Of a stretch of DNA of 64,000 nt, positions 12,301-25,788 are shown piece by piece. The stretch comes from Cercis canadensis (lineage: Eukaryota > Streptophyta > Magnoliopsida > Fabales > Fabaceae). Under the pieces are notes generated by a model that worked only from the letters and a program-made list of their open reading frames with translations, did not search any database and was not told the origin of the DNA. The position numbers and the translations under genes were made by a program. The stretch is taken from contig QAOA01007064.1 in the NCBI GenBank assembly GCA_003255065.1, forward strand, positions 210,422 to 274,421, given 5' to 3'. The first letter of the stretch is position 1. Each line of letters begins with the position of its first letter.

Positions 12301-14231
12301 ATGCTAATTCACTTAGTGCCCTTCAGCCTCCTCCTCTGGGTGCATAATTCCTTGAGAAATTTGGCATATTTAGGAATCTGCTTGATAGCATCCAGCAAGG
12401 GAATGTTAACTTCCACCTTCCTGAACGTCTCCAGAAGCTCCTTATCCTTCTCAGCTTCATCTTGCTTCTTAGACAGAGTAGCTCTCTGTGAAAAGGGAAG
12501 AGCTACTGTAGGCAGCTTGCTCTCAGGGGCAAGGGTGATTGGCTCAGGAACCGTTCTCTCTGCCGGTTGGGACTCGCTTATAGGTTGAGGCTCGGCTGGC
12601 TCTTGCAAGGATTTTCCAGACCTCAGTGTGATAGCACTCACATTACTCCCATTAAGATTGAGAATTGTCTGTGAAGGAAGTTTGTCAGAACCCTTGGACT
12701 GCAACTGACTCACTGAGGATGCCAATTGCCCAATCTGAGTTTCCAGATTCTGCATGGTGGACTCTGCCCTTTGTTGGAATTGGAGGTTGCTTGTGGTCAT
12801 CTGATTCACCAAATCTTCCAATGAAGGGTCATGTTTGGATGTTGACGGGTTGGCTGGCTGCATAGGCTGCTGCTGGAATGGTGGCCTGTTTTGTTGAAAC
12901 TGGCCCTGCCTGGCTGACTGAAATTGGTTCTGTTGTTGCTAGGGTTGCCTATACTGCTGCTGCTGCTGCGACTATTGTTGGGAGGACTGCTGTTGTGGTG
13001 CTGCAGCATTGCCATATCAAAAATTTGGATGATCCCTCCAACCAGGGTTGTAAGTGTTGGAGTACGGATCATATCTAGGCTGCTGCTACGATTGGTATGG
13101 GGGTCGACTAGGAAAAACACCTGCTGCAGCTACAGAGGGATCCTGAAATCCAGAATCACTATCTTGAAGTGTGGGGCATGCGTTTGTAGGATGAGATGGA
13201 CAAGCGCAAATGCCACACAAGCTTGCAGGTGGAAGTGTAGGTACTTGTTGCCCCACTGCCAATTGCCTAACCAAGGAGGTCAATTCATCAAGTCTGTGCT
13301 CCATTCTTTGTTGGTTAGCAAATGATACACCAACTTCATTGACTCTCCTGGTGGAATGAATCATCCTGACACCAAACTGCTGATAACTTTTTGCCATATT
13401 GGAAATTAAAGCTCTGGCAGCAGCTGGTGTTTTATCCACTAATGCTCCTCCACTCGCAGAATCAATATTACTTCTATCCGGATGTGACAAACCCTCATAG
13501 AAATATTGTATCAACAGCTGATCACTTATTTGATAGTGAAGGCAGCTTGAACACAGCATGGTAAACCTCTCCCAATACTCATGCAATGTCTCTCATGGCA
13601 GTTGCCTTATGCCACATATGTCTTTCCGAATGGCAGCAGTTCTGGATGCAGGGAAGAACTTTGCCAGGAACAGCTTCTTCATGTCACTCCAATTTCTAAC
13701 CGAACATTGTGACAAGTAAAGGAGCCAATCTTTAGCTACATCAGCAAGAGAGAAAGGGAATGCTCTCAACTTGATCTGCTCTTCAGAGATTCCTTGTGGT
13801 CTCATTATGGAACAAACCACATGGAATTCCTTTAAATGTTTATGAGGATCTTCACCTGCAAGACCATGAAACTTTGGCAGCAAGTGTATCAATCTAGATT
13901 TCAATTCGAAAGTAGTATCAATTTCAGGATATTGGATCCCTAAAGGTTGGTAAGCAACATCAGGGGTAGCCAATTCCTTAAGAGTTCTATCTCTAGCTTG
14001 CATGTTATTATTATTATTATTTCCAGCTTTATTAGCATTATCAGCTCTATTACCTTCATCAAGAGGATCAGCAACAGGAATAACAATAGGAGGTCTAGTT
14101 TCAGCCATGGTTGGATCTAAATTATCAATAACCCTATGTGCTCTATTAAATGTATGCAAGGTTATCTCTATTTCAGGGTCTACTTCAAGTAATTCAAGAG
14201 GAGAAGACCTAGTCATACACCATGCAAACAA
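12301..14231 (-). pseudogene. Gypsy A gag region
   Basis: Retrotransposon gag core: LPKFHGLAGEDPHKHLKEF, then WSDMKKLFLAKFFP, typical of the Athila gag domain. Downstream comes a Gln-rich stretch and a segment CGICACPSHPTNACP that resembles a Cys/His knuckle. Gag forms the particle shell. Broken, with several interruptions. Confidence 0.85.
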
Positions 14232-14877
14232 GTGGCTAAATGCCTAAACACACCACAATGCACAAAAACACACAAAACTGACAGAATTTAGCTAAAACTG
14301 AAACACACTAAAAACATAAAACAAAGGTAAAAAGACACCAAAACAAGACTATAAAAGGTATCTAAACATTTTTAAAATTTTTTCTACCACCACAGGATGA
14401 AAGGTGGATAAAAATGGAACTCAAAAATCAAATAAACAATCTTTAAAAAATGGAAAAGTGGTCAAAACAGTGGAATTTGGCTTAAAAAGGCAGATCACAC
14501 AACCATAGGTAGTGATTGTTGGTTGTTAGCCCATTTTCCTTCAACTGACCAAGTTTCAGGTCAATCGGAGCACAAAATTTTGGCCGGAACAGTACAACCA
14601 AAAATCACTAATTCAAGCCAAATCAAAGGGAAAACAAATAAAAATGGAACCAAATCAACATGATTCACACAAGGACAACCTAAAACATTGAGGAGAACCT
14701 CAAAGCAAGAAAAACAATGGCCACTGGCCTCACACAGAATGGATACTTGGCCAAAAAGTAATGGAAAAAGTGGCCAAAACCCTAAAAAGAACAAAAACTC
14801 AAACACAAGCAGGGTGAATCAGGGGGAAGTTAAAAGTTAGTTTTACTACTAATAATATTGATTCAAAGATAGAACAA
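14232..14877 (-). other. Gypsy A leader (between primer site and gag)
   Basis: About 650 bp of A-rich untranslated leader. One frame of about 80 codons (14561-14806) recurs unchanged in copy B but has no recognisable domain; I treat it as chance conservation between recent copies. Confidence 0.65.
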
Positions 14878-14895
14878 TCCCCGGCAACGGCGCCA
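14878..14895 (-). promoter_or_regulatory. Primer-binding site, tRNA-Asp type (copy A)
   Basis: The minus strand reads TGGCGCCGTTGCCGGGGA, complementary to the 3' end of plant tRNA-Asp, five bases in from the 5' LTR edge at 14901. A tRNA-Asp primer is characteristic of the Athila lineage. Confidence 0.85.
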
Positions 14896-14900
14896 AAATT

Positions 14901-16324
14901 TGATGAGCTGCCGAGGCTCCTCAAATTAGTTAAAGTTTAAGGTCGGTTTACCTAAGCTATTTGTAGCATAAGGTAACGCTAGGTCGAACCAAATGATTGT
15001 TCTATTTAGTGAATCAGTTTTAAGAACATATAAACAGGGGGTTTTGTTTGTTTTAATGATTGACATAAATTAATTATAAGTGGTAAACCTAAAGGAAAAA
15101 ACAACCAATCCAAGTCTTAACTGATTCTGATTTTAATCTATCCTTTATTTCCAATGATCCATTTAATTATTAACCATGTTCTTGGCCTTTAAAACACATC
15201 AAGAAGCCTCTCAATGTTCTATGGATGTCCACTGGTTAAGCAACCAGAATTCGGATCAACATGGGACTAAATGAATTAAGCAAAGATTCAAGTCCAGTTT
15301 AACCTAAGTCCAGAATCCAACCAAGGGTAATTAATCCGTCCAAAAGCTTAGAACCATTAATTAACCATACAATCCTCTTTTCTCACATGCAAATAGAATA
15401 TGAAAATCCAAATCCGAATTAAGCAATTCAAACAGAATATTTCAGAGGATTGAAAGAACTTGATTAACAACTAAATGAATAACAACAACACATAATCTCA
15501 AAATCAATAATCAGAACAGCTAAAACCTGGATTGATTTGATGATTTAGCCCTCCATGAACAAGAGAAGCCAAGTTCTTACAAAATATCTAGAGAGAAAAC
15601 TTAAAGACTAAGAAAACTTGAAAAGCTGTCTAAAATATCCTAAGTCTTGATTCTGATTTTCGGCTGCCTCCTTTTGCACATATAGAACTCCAAAAATGCA
15701 TGCACACCCAAATTTCCCTTAGGTCACACTGATTCCCATGGGCCTTAGCTTTCATTGGGCTTTGGTTTGGGCTCAATTGGACTTGTGATGAAGAAGTTAG
15801 GCCTATTTAAGTGCCAACAGGTCTCTGGAACCATCAGCTAACTTCGACTGGAAATAAGACCATCTAGACTATATAATATGGTTAACCAGTCTTAATAAAA
15901 ATTTAAGCTCTTCGTCTTAGCTTTCCAATGGGACCAATTTCAAGTCCATATGACATATGAAGCTCAAGTTATGGCCCAAACACTGCATGTAGGTCAGGAT
16001 CCTGCGACAGCATGTCTTCTCTGGCTTCCAGGCTGTATATGACCTTCTGGACCTCCGAATTGGCTTTGGAGCCCTGAATTAAAGTTGTAGATAATTCTCT
16101 CAGCTTTTCTACAAGGCAAGACTCAAAATTTTTAGACATCCAGAACTAAAGATATGCATGAAACACCGAGACAGCATAAAATATTTAGTATTGCCGAAAA
16201 TTGCAATTAGGCACAAATGGATCCAAAGTCATCAAATGAGGTCCAAGTCTATTCAATTCAGCCCAAAAGAGGTTTAAAAGACTAAATATGAGGGATAACT
16301 ATTGTATAAAAAGTGTGTTCATCA
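14901..16324 (-). repeat. 5' LTR of Gypsy copy A
   Basis: It starts TGATGAGCTGCC and ends GTGTTCATCA on the plus strand, 1424 bp, next to the primer site. The base after it begins hAT sequence (tggaccgaac). Confidence 0.9.
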
Positions 16325-17379
16325 TGGACCGAACTAGACGGTCCGACCAGTGCCCTGTCGGGATAACGGTTCGATTTTAGGGGATAAACCGTTTGGGTGA
16401 TCGAATCGATAAAAACTGGTACAAGTTTGCAATAACCGGCCGGTTCAAAGATTTATTTTTTTAAAAAAAAAAAAAAACCCTCCTAAACAGCGTCGTTTGC
16501 ATCTTCATTCCCAATTTTCAGTTTTCCCCCCATTCCTTCCTCTCCATTCTCCATTCTCTCAGTAACTGAGCCATAATCTCTTTCCATTCTTTCACCGACT
16601 CAGCCCGGCGGACACACATACGTTCTTCTCCCTTCTGGAACCAGTGAGATTCTTAGTCATTTTCAGTTTTAATCTCTATTTAACCAGCAAATGTTTTGAT
16701 TCCCTTGTGTCTGCTTTATGCGTTATGCTTTCTGCTTGTTGACTGAAATCATGGATAATTTGTTTGCTTTCTACTTGTTGAAATTTCAGAATGAAGAATA
16801 TAGGTTCTATTTCTGTTTGCTTTCAATTGTGATGTCTGATACCTGTATTATTTCCATTTCACGAGCTTCTTTCTAGATTATCTCATCAAAAGGGATAAAT
16901 CTAATTTAACATATATCTTTGTCTCAGCCATGGTAAGTTCTTCATTATAGGAGTGTAAGATATTAAATAAGAGATGTTGGTGTGACTATTTTTGAATATT
17001 CAACTATGAATGCTTTCCTGTTTCAACATGTAATGTGTATGTTAGAACTAAATATTAACTTTTAAAATTATTTGACTTCTTAGGAGATTGGAGCCTAGGT
17101 CGAGAAGCTTACTATGCTGGAAAGCATCAAGAATAACCCGTCTTAAGGTAATGCATTTTACTAGGATCCTAAAAATTCACTGTTGAAGTGCATAGAAGTT
17201 TAAAAGTACATTCCCTGACCAGCTTAAGAACTGGATTTTCAATATTTTCTTTTCTTAATATAACTCTTGACCATTTTCTAGTCCTTTTTGTCTATGATAA
17301 AATTTTCCCAAGGAATTAGTTTTGCTCTGTAATTCCCCTCATTATGCTATTTTCTGTGCTATAACTTGAAGTTTCATAT
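16325..17379 (+). mobile_element. hAT transposon 5' non-coding part, first copy
   Basis: This block matches 27214-28264 with about eight differences plus homopolymer length changes. It begins with a small inverted repeat (GGACCG..CGGTCC at 16326-16344) and contains the accggccggttc subterminal-type motif. It stops at the N at 17380, so the transposase part seen in the second copy is absent. No coding sequence is seen. Confidence 0.8.
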
Positions 17380-17380
17380 N
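17380..17380. other. Single N, probable contig join
   Basis: Left of the N is hAT intron-like sequence (..gaagtttcatat). Right of it is the middle of a Gypsy LTR (ttagctttcattggg). The sequence before the N ends where 28264 is, and the sequence after it starts where 6515 is, so the two sides overlap end to end. Confidence 0.85.
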
Positions 17381-17960
17381 TTAGCTTTCATTGGGCTTTG
17401 GTTTGGGCTCAATTGGACTTGTGATGAAGAAGTTAGGCCCATTTAAGTGCCAACAGGTCTCTAGAACCATTAGCTAACTTCGAATGGAAATAAGACCATC
17501 TATACTATATAATCTGGTTAACTAGTCTTAATAACAATTTAAGCTTTGTGTCTTAGCTTTCCAATGGAACCAGTTTCAAGTCCATATGACATATGAAGCT
17601 CAAGTTATGGCCCAAACACTGCATGCAGGTCAGGATCCTGCGATATCATATCTTCTCTGGCTTCCAGGCTGCGTATGACATTCTGGACTTCCGAATTGGC
17701 TTTGGAGCCCTGAATGAAAGTTGTAGATAATTCTCTCAGCTTTCCTACAAGGTAAGATTCGAAATTTTTAGATATACATAACTCAAGATATGCACGAAAC
17801 ACAGAGACAGCATAAAATGCTCAATATTACTGAAAATTGCAATTAGGCACAAATGGATCCAAAGTCATCAAATGAGGTCCAAGTCTACTCAATTCAGCCC
17901 CAAAGAGGTTTGAAAAACTAAATATGAGGGATAACTAATGTATAAAAAATGTGTTCATCA
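17381..17960 (-). repeat. 3' LTR of Gypsy copy B (partial, starts at N)
   Basis: It corresponds to the inner part of the copy A 3' LTR from 6515 onward and keeps the 15-bp segment (caatggaaccagttt) that copy A's 3' LTR lacks. It ends GTGTTCATCA before aattctcccacac. Confidence 0.88.
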
Positions 17961-19512
17961 AATTCTCCCACACTTAGCTTTTGCACATCTCGGGCAAACT
18001 AAAATTCCAAAATTAAGAAAAGAAAAAACAAGGAAACAAAAACAAATTTAAAAACTAAAGGATCACCTCCCAATGATATTTAAGATATGTAGAAGTTCAT
18101 ACCATAAGTAAGATGAGCAATTAAAAATTCAAGGAAGTCACGGCATTCATGAAATAAAATTTCTTCACATCCAAAATCAACAATTAAGGTAACTTCAATT
18201 GAAAAACATGAGTCAAGAATGATAGATCCTCACAAGATATACTCTCAATCCCTCAAGTGTTTAGAAATTAGGTACTTCACTCAATCAAACTCATGAAGAA
18301 ATGCACTACCATAAGCTTACTTATCTTCTACTTCTCCACTACTCAAACAAATGCACACATAAATCAAGAGGACTTTATTTAAGGTTGTAATAAGGCTAAG
18401 GTAAATGAATGAATTAAAATGGATATCACAAGGTAAAAACCCAAAAGAGAATAAAAGAACATTGGAGAGGAACTTAAATGACAAGCATTAAATTCCAAGT
18501 GTGTAAAGCATATTCTCATTCCTTTGCACATATTTTTTCCTTTTCTTTTCCTTTTCTTTTTTCACAATTTAGATTTTTTTTTTTAATGAACCAATTGACT
18601 CTTTTTTTCTTTCTTTCTTTCTTTCACATAATACTTTGCACATTAGAATTCACAACCTCCACACTTGTACTATTAATTACCCACAAGCATAAGAGCTCCT
18701 CCAAGACAATGAACCAATGCTCTCCCATTCCCTAAGGTAAGGTAACAACATGGTATTTTTGTACATAGACATATAATGAGCTAAGATCAAAGATAGGCAA
18801 ATAGGCTCAATGGGGGTAATCAAAGGGAAATAATACAAGGTTGACTATTTGGCAAAGTAGCTAAATCAAGAAAGAATGCCTCAATCATGTTCATGTATGC
18901 AAATGAAAATGTAGCCTCAAAAAGAATCAAGCAAGTTCTAGAGTTAACAAATTCCATGAGTGAAAATCACACAAGAAGGAAAAGAATGGCACAAATGCTA
19001 AATCCATCCATTAAAATGCTCAAACTCACAAGGCATGTATCTATCAAACTTAATCACCAATCCAACATCTAAAACCAAGCATGTAAAATTAAGGATGAAA
19101 AACAAGTTATTCAATCATGCTATGATCCTTGAAATGTAATTACTTTAAACTTATAACTTTACAATTTCTACAACCTCATTGGAGGGCAATTAAAACAGAA
19201 AAATGACAACAAAAACAGAAAAAAATAGCAAGAACAACAAACAGAAAAATTAAAACATAAACATCAAATTAACAGAAATAGTAAAGTAAACAGAAAACTA
19301 ATCAACTAAACAGCAATCTCTATGTTAAAACTAAACTAATCAACTAATCAGAAAATAATAAAACAACTAAACTATACAGAAATCCCTCCTCCACACTTAA
19401 ATTTTACATTGTCCTCAATGTAAAAACTTCAAAAAGTAGCAACATATGACAATTAATAGCAAGCAGTCACATAAGGACAAGTAAAGTAAAAGAGAGAGAA
19501 GAAACATCCTTA
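17961..19512 (-). other. Gypsy B 3' non-coding region
   Basis: Counterpart of 7079-8636, with the same T-rich and A-rich runs and no envelope-like frame. Confidence 0.75.
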
Positions 19513-22428
19513 TCATAGGAGGTAGATGGCATCTTGCAAGTGGATCTCCTCCACGATGTTCTCCTGAGCGACCTCATAAAATGGCTTGAGGCGATGCTCA
19601 TTCACCTTGAAAGCCTTGCTGATGGACTCACTCGCTACCTCCACTGCACCATAAGGAAAAACCTTGGTGACAATAAATGGACCAAGCCACCGAGAACGGA
19701 ACTTGCTGGGCATGAGCTTTAGGCAAGAGTTATACAAGAGAACTTTCTGGCCAGTAAATAACTCCTTCCTCAGCACCATGTTATCATGAAACTGCTTGGT
19801 CTTTTCCTTGTAAAGGCGGGAGCTTTCATAAGCATCCAAACGAAGCTCCGCAAGCTCTTGGAGGTGAAGCTTTCTCTGGGACCCGGTTTGGCTCAAATCA
19901 AGGTTGCACTGCTTGACCGCCCAATAGGCCTTGTGCTCAAGCTCCACTGGAAGGTGGCAGGCTTTGCCAAAAACTATCCGGTAGGGAGACATCCCAATAG
20001 GTGTCTTGAAAGCAGTCCGGTATGCCCACAGAGCATCCTCGAGTCGCAAACTCCAGTTCTTCCGATTAGGTTGGACAGTCTTCTCCAAGATACGCTTGAT
20101 CTCCCTGTTGGAGACTTTAGCTTGCCCATTGGTCTGAGGGTGGTAAGGGGTCGAAACCTTATGCATGACGCCATATTTATTCATTAAAGTCGCCACGGTC
20201 CGGTTGCAGAAATATGAACCCTGATCACTGATGATGGCCCTAGGAATGTCAAATCTGCAGAAAATGTTTGATCTAACAAAATTCACAACAACTTTAGAAT
20301 CATTAGTACGGGTGGGTTGCGCCTCCACCCACTTAGACACATAATCCACAGCAAGTAAGATGTAAACAAAACTGAAAGAAACAGGAAAAGGCCTCATAAA
20401 GTCAATACCCCAGACATCAAAAATCTCATAGAATAGTAAAGGCTGCTAGGGCATCTCATGTCTATGGGAAATATTCTCGGTTCTCTGACATTGTTCACAA
20501 AATTTACAAAATATATGTGCATCTCTAAATAAAGTGACCCAATACAATCCAGAGTCTAAGACTTTCCTAGCTGTACGTTGAGGACCAAAATGTCCACCAC
20601 ATGCAAAGGTATAGCAAAAGCTAAGAACAGACTGAAACTCATTATCAGGCACACATCTCCTAATGATTTGATCACTACAAAATTTCCAGAAATAGGGATC
20701 ATCCCACACATAATATTTCGCCTCACTCTTTAACTTGTCTATTTGTGTACGTGTGAGGTGTGGGGGCAAAACATGGACAACTAGATAATTTACAAGATCT
20801 GCATACCATGGAAACTCACCATACAGCCCTAACAGCTGCTCGTCAGGAAAAGAATTCTGAATGGGCAGTGGATCAGGAGCTCTCTCGATGCGGCTCAAGT
20901 GGTCAGCAACCAGGTTCTCTGCTCCACTCTTGTCTCGGATCTCCACATCAAACTCTTGGAGCAACAACATCCACCTAATCAGTCGTGACTTGGCATCTGG
21001 TTTCGTCAAGAGATACTTCAGAGCTGTATGATCTGAAAACACCACAACCTTAGAATCTATCAAATAAGACCTGAACTTATCTAATGCAAAAACAATATAT
21101 AAAAGTTCTTTTTCAGTGGTTGTGTAGTTCGCTTGAGCAGCATCTAGAGTTCTTGAAGCATAGTAAACCACATGGGGAACTTTGGCCACTTGTTGCGCCA
21201 AGACAGCTCCCAAGGCATAGTTCGAAGCGTCGCACATCAGCTCGAATAGGAGTGTCCAATCAGGTGACTGAATGACAGGGGTACTGGTGAGAGCTAGCTT
21301 CAGGCGGTTGAAAGCTTCCTTGCACTTGTGATCAAACAGAAACTCCACATCTTTCTGCAGAAGGCTAGACAGCGGGATGACTATCTTGCTGAAGTCTCTG
21401 ATAAAGCGCCGGTAGAAACCTACATGTCCAAGAAATGACCGAACTTCCCGCACGCATGTGGGGTAAGATAAAACAGTAATGACATCTATTTTAGCAGGAT
21501 CTACCTCAACCCCTTTCCTAGACACTACATGGCCTAAAACTATACCTTGCTCTACCATGAAATGACATTTTTCAAAATTTAAGACAAGGTTAGTTTCAAT
21601 GCAGCGATGTAGTACTTTGGCTAAACTATTCAGACAGGCATCAAAAGAAGAACCAGAGACAGTAAAATCGTCCATAAACACCTCCATACACCCCTCTAAA
21701 AAATTAGAGAATATACTTACCATGCACTGCTGGAAGGTACTAGGGGCGTTGCAAAGGCCGAAAGGCATCCGCCGGTAAGCAAACATGCCGAAGGGGCATG
21801 TAAAAGTGGTCTTCTCTTTATCCTCCGGTGCTATATGAATCTGGAAGTAGCCAGTGTAGCCATCTAGGAAGCAGTAATGCGATTTCCTAGCTAACCGCTC
21901 CAGCATTTGATCGATGAACGGCAGGGGGTAATGATCCTTCCTGGTGGCTTGATTGAGCCTCCTGTAATCAATGCAGACCCGCCAGTTGTTCTGCACTCGG
22001 GTAGGTAGTAGCTCGTTGTTCTGGTTGGCCACCACTGTAACCCCGGATTTCTTCGGGACGACCTGCACTGGGCTCATCCAAGTGCTGTCAGATATAGGAT
22101 AAATGATACCAGCTTGCAGAAGCTTGGTCACCTCCTTCTTTACCACATCCAGAATGAGAGGATTTAATCGCCTTTGGGGTTGCCTCACTAGTTTAGCGCC
22201 ATCTTCAAGTAATATACGATGCATGCATGTAGATGGACTAATGTCAGGAATATCTGCTAACGTCCAGCCAATGGCTTGCTTATGCTCTCGCAGAATGCGC
22301 AGCAATCTTTCCTCTTGCTCAAGAAGTAGATTGTTAGCCACAATTACTGGAAGCTGCTCTGCAGATGCCAAATACGTATACTTCAGATGCTTAGGCAGAG
22401 GCTTCAGCTCTAGCTTGGGTGGCTGCAC
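19513..22428 (-). pseudogene. Gypsy B pol: reverse transcriptase, RNase H, integrase
   Basis: Same domains as copy A. Visible are [32 protein letters not shown], the FMDD active-site box, [14 protein letters not shown], the [11 protein letters not shown] zinc-finger segment and the integrase core with [16 protein letters not shown]. It is better preserved than copy A but is not whole. Confidence 0.92.
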
Positions 22429-22473
22429 TGCAGAGGGCAGTAATCTAGGTGGCTGAATGTCAATCTCTGCAGA

Positions 22474-23070
22474 CTAAATCTCCTCATGAACAGCAGCTAC
22501 TGCCAGCTCTGGGGAACCAGAGTCATCATCACGTAAGAAGGTGAAGATCTCAGCACAAATAGCACAGTCAGAATCACCGTCACAATCAGTACAAAATTGG
22601 CACTGAATAGAATCATCAAAACCAGCCAAATCAGGCAAATTAGCACACAAATGACGGTAGACATCCTCAACCAAATCATCAATCACATCAATGTGAAAAA
22701 CAACATGCTCATCCATAGGATGCTTTATAGCATCAAAAATATTGAACTGCACAACAGAATCCCCAAACTCCATGGATAGAGTTCCCGCATACACATCAAT
22801 CTTGGTCCGCGCAATCTTGAGGAATGGTTTGCCCAGAATGAGTGGAGCCTTGCTGGATTGTGACTGTCCCTCCATCTCCAGAATGTAGAAATCTGTTGGA
22901 AAAATCAGCTCATTAATTTTGACCAACACATCTTCAATCAATCCAGCTGGATAAGCACTGCTCCTGTTGGCTAACTGAATCACAACTCCTGTGGCATTCA
23001 AGGGTCCAAGCCCGAGGGAACTGAAAACAGACATAGGCATGACATTTATAGAAGCGCCTAGATCTAGCAT
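22474..23070 (-). pseudogene. Gypsy B aspartic protease region
   Basis: LDLGASINVMPMSVFSSLGL and LILGKPFLKIARTKID mark the protease, as in copy A (11598-12194). Confidence 0.82.
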
Positions 23071-23176
23071 AGCATGCTCGAACTTGGAATTGACTATAAC
23101 ACAGGGTATTGTGAAAGTTCATGGATCCTTGCATTTTTAAGGCAGAGGTTGAATAAGGGCTGAGACATTCTGACTC

Positions 23177-25047
23177 ATGCTAATTCGCTTCGTGCCCTTC
23201 AGCCTCCTCCTCTGGGTGCATAATTCCTTGAGAAATTTGGCATATTTAGGAATCAGCTTGATAACATCCAGCAAGGGAATGTTAACTTCCACCTTCCTGA
23301 ACGTCTCCAGAAGCTCCTTATCCTTCTCAGCTTCATCTTGCTTCTTAGACAGAGTAGCTTTCTATGAAAAGGGAAGAGCTACTGTAGGCAGCTTGCTCTC
23401 AGGGGCAAGGGTGATTGGCTCAGGAATCATTCTCTCTGCCGGTTGGGACTCGCTTACAGGTTGAGGCTCGGCTGGCTCTTGCAAGGATTTTCCAGACCTC
23501 AGTGTGATAGCACTCACATTACTCCCATTAGGATTGAGAATTGTCTGTGAAGGAAGTTTGTCAGAACCCTTGGACTGCAACTGACTCACCGAGGATGCCA
23601 ATTGCCCAATTTGAGTTTCCCGATTCTGCATGGTGGACTCTGCCCTTTGCTGGAATTGGAGGTTGCTTGTGGCCATCTGATTCACCAAATCTTCCAATGA
23701 AGGGTCATGTTTGGATGTTGACGGGTTGGCTGGCTGCATAGGCTGCTGCATAGGCTGCTGCTGGAATGGTGGCCTGTTTTGTTGAAACTGGCCCTGCCTG
23801 ACTGACTGAAATTGGTTATGTTGTTGCCAGGGTTGCCTATACTGCTGCTGCTGCTGCGGTTGTTGTTGGGAGGACTGCTGTTGTGGTGCTGCAGCATTGC
23901 CATATCGAAAATTTGGATGATCCCTCCAACCAGGGTTGTAAGTGTTGGAGTACAGATCATATCTAGGCTGCTGCTGCGATTGGTATGGGGGTCGACTAAG
24001 AAAAACACCTACTGCAGCTACAGAGGTATCCTGAAATCCAGAATCACTATCTTGAAGTGTGGGGCATGCGTTTGTAGGATGAGATGGATAAGCGCAAATG
24101 CCACACAAGCTTGTAGGTGGAGGTGTAGGTACTAGTTGCCCCACTGCCAATTTCCTGACCAAGGAGATCAGTTCATCAAGTCTGTGCTCCATTCTTTGTT
24201 GGTTAGCAAATGATACACCAACTTCATTGACTCCCCTAGTGGAATGAATCATCCTGACACCAAACTGCTGAGAATTTTTTGCCATATTGGAAATTAAAGC
24301 TCTGGCAGCAGCTGGTGTTTTATCCACTAATGCTCCTCCACTCGCAGAATCAATGTTACTTCTATCCGGATGTGACAAACCCTCATAGAAATATTGTATC
24401 AACAGCTGATCACTTATCTGATGGTGAAGGCAGCTTGAGCACAGCATGGTAAACCTCTCCTAATACTCATGCAATGTCTCCTCTGGCAGTTGCCTTATGC
24501 CACATATATCTTTCCGAATGGCAGTAGTTTTGGATGTAGGGAAGAACTTTGCCAGGAACAGCTTCTTCATGTCACTCCAATTTCTGACCGAACCTTGTGA
24601 CAAGTAAAGGAGCCAATCTTTAGCTGCATCAGCAAGAGAGAAAGGGAATGCTCTCAACTTGATATGCTCTTCAGAGATTCCTTGTGGTCTCATTGTTGAA
24701 CAAACCACATGGAATTCCTTTAAATGTTTATGAGGATCTTCACCTGCAAGACCATGAAACTTTGGCAGCAAGTGTATCAATCAAGATTTCAATTCGAAAG
24801 CAGTATCAATTTCAGGATATTGGATCCCTAAAGGTTGGTAAGCAACATCAGGGGTAGCCAATTCCTTAAGAGTTCTATCTCTAGCTTGCATGTTATTATT
24901 ATTATTATTTCTAGCTTTATTAGCATTATCAGCTCTATTACCTTCATCAAGAGGATCAGCAATAGGAATAACAATAGAAGGTCTAGTTTCAGCCATGGTT
25001 GGATCTAAATTATCAATAGCCCTATGTGCTCTATTAAGTGTATGCAA
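23177..25047 (-). pseudogene. Gypsy B gag region
   Basis: It holds the gag core LPKFHGLAGEDPHKHLKEF and WSDMKKLFLAKFFP, the knuckle-like CGICAYPSHPTNACP, and a long Gln-rich tract (around 23720-23990) with many QQQ runs. Broken fossil of the structural protein. Confidence 0.85.
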
Positions 25048-25765
25048 GGTTCTCTCTATTTCAGGGTCTACTTCAAGTAATTAAAGAGGAGAAGACCTAG
25101 TCATACACCATGCAAACAAGTGGCTAAATGCCTAAACACACCACAATGCACAAAAACACACAAAACTGACAGAATTTAGCTAAAACTGAAACACACTAAA
25201 AACATAAAACAAAGGTAAAAAGACACCAAAACAAGACTATAAAAGGTATCTAAACATTTTTAAAATTTTTTCTACCACCACAGGATGAAAGGTGGATAAA
25301 AATGGAACTCAAAAATCAAATAAACAATCTTTAAAAAATGGAAAAGTGGTCAAAACAGTGGAATTTGGCTTAAAAAGGCAGACCTCACAACCATAGGTAG
25401 TGAGTGTTGGTTGTTAGCCCATTTTACTTCAATTGACCAAGTTTCAGGTCAATCAGAGCACAAAATTTTGGCCGGAACAGTACAACCGAAAATCACTAAT
25501 TCAAGCCAAATCAAAGGGAAAACAAATAAAAATGGAACCAAATCAACATGATTCACACAAGGACAACCTAAAACATTGAGGAGAACCTCAAAGCAAGAAA
25601 AACAATGGCCACTGGCCTCACACAGAATGGATACTTGGCCAAAAAGTAATGGAAAAAGTGGCCAAAACCCTAAAAAGAACAAAAACTCAAACACAAGCAG
25701 GGTGAATCAGGGGGAAGTTAAAAGTCAGTTTTACTACTAATAATATTGATTCAAAGATAGAACAA
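25048..25765 (-). other. Gypsy B leader
   Basis: A-rich leader equivalent to 14232-14877 of copy A; nothing else is seen. Confidence 0.6.
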
Positions 25766-25783
25766 TCCCCGGCAATGGCGCCA
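25766..25783 (-). promoter_or_regulatory. Primer-binding site, tRNA-Asp type (copy B)
   Basis: Same position relative to the 5' LTR (edge at 25789) as in copy A, and matching the tRNA-Asp 3' end. Confidence 0.8.
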
Positions 25784-25788
25784 AAATT

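Larger units (their letters stand above)
5672..16324 (-). mobile_element. Athila-like Gypsy retrotransposon, copy A
   Basis: A 10.65-kb element with two LTRs (5672-7078 and 14901-16324), a primer site complementary to tRNA-Asp (14878-14895), gag, protease, reverse transcriptase, RNase H and integrase in Gypsy order on the minus strand, and a long non-coding stretch before the 3' LTR. The tRNA-Asp primer site and pol sequence fit the Athila lineage. The first ~480 bases of the two LTRs differ at about 5% by eye, which suggests very roughly 2-4 million years. Coding is broken in about seven or eight places. Flanks do not match: Copia gag on the left, hAT sequence on the right. Confidence 0.92.

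Noticed and set aside
14561-14806. Conserved 81-codon frame in the Gypsy leader, also at 25449-25694
   Set aside because: Identical frames in two nearly identical copies carry no evidence of selection, and there is no known domain.
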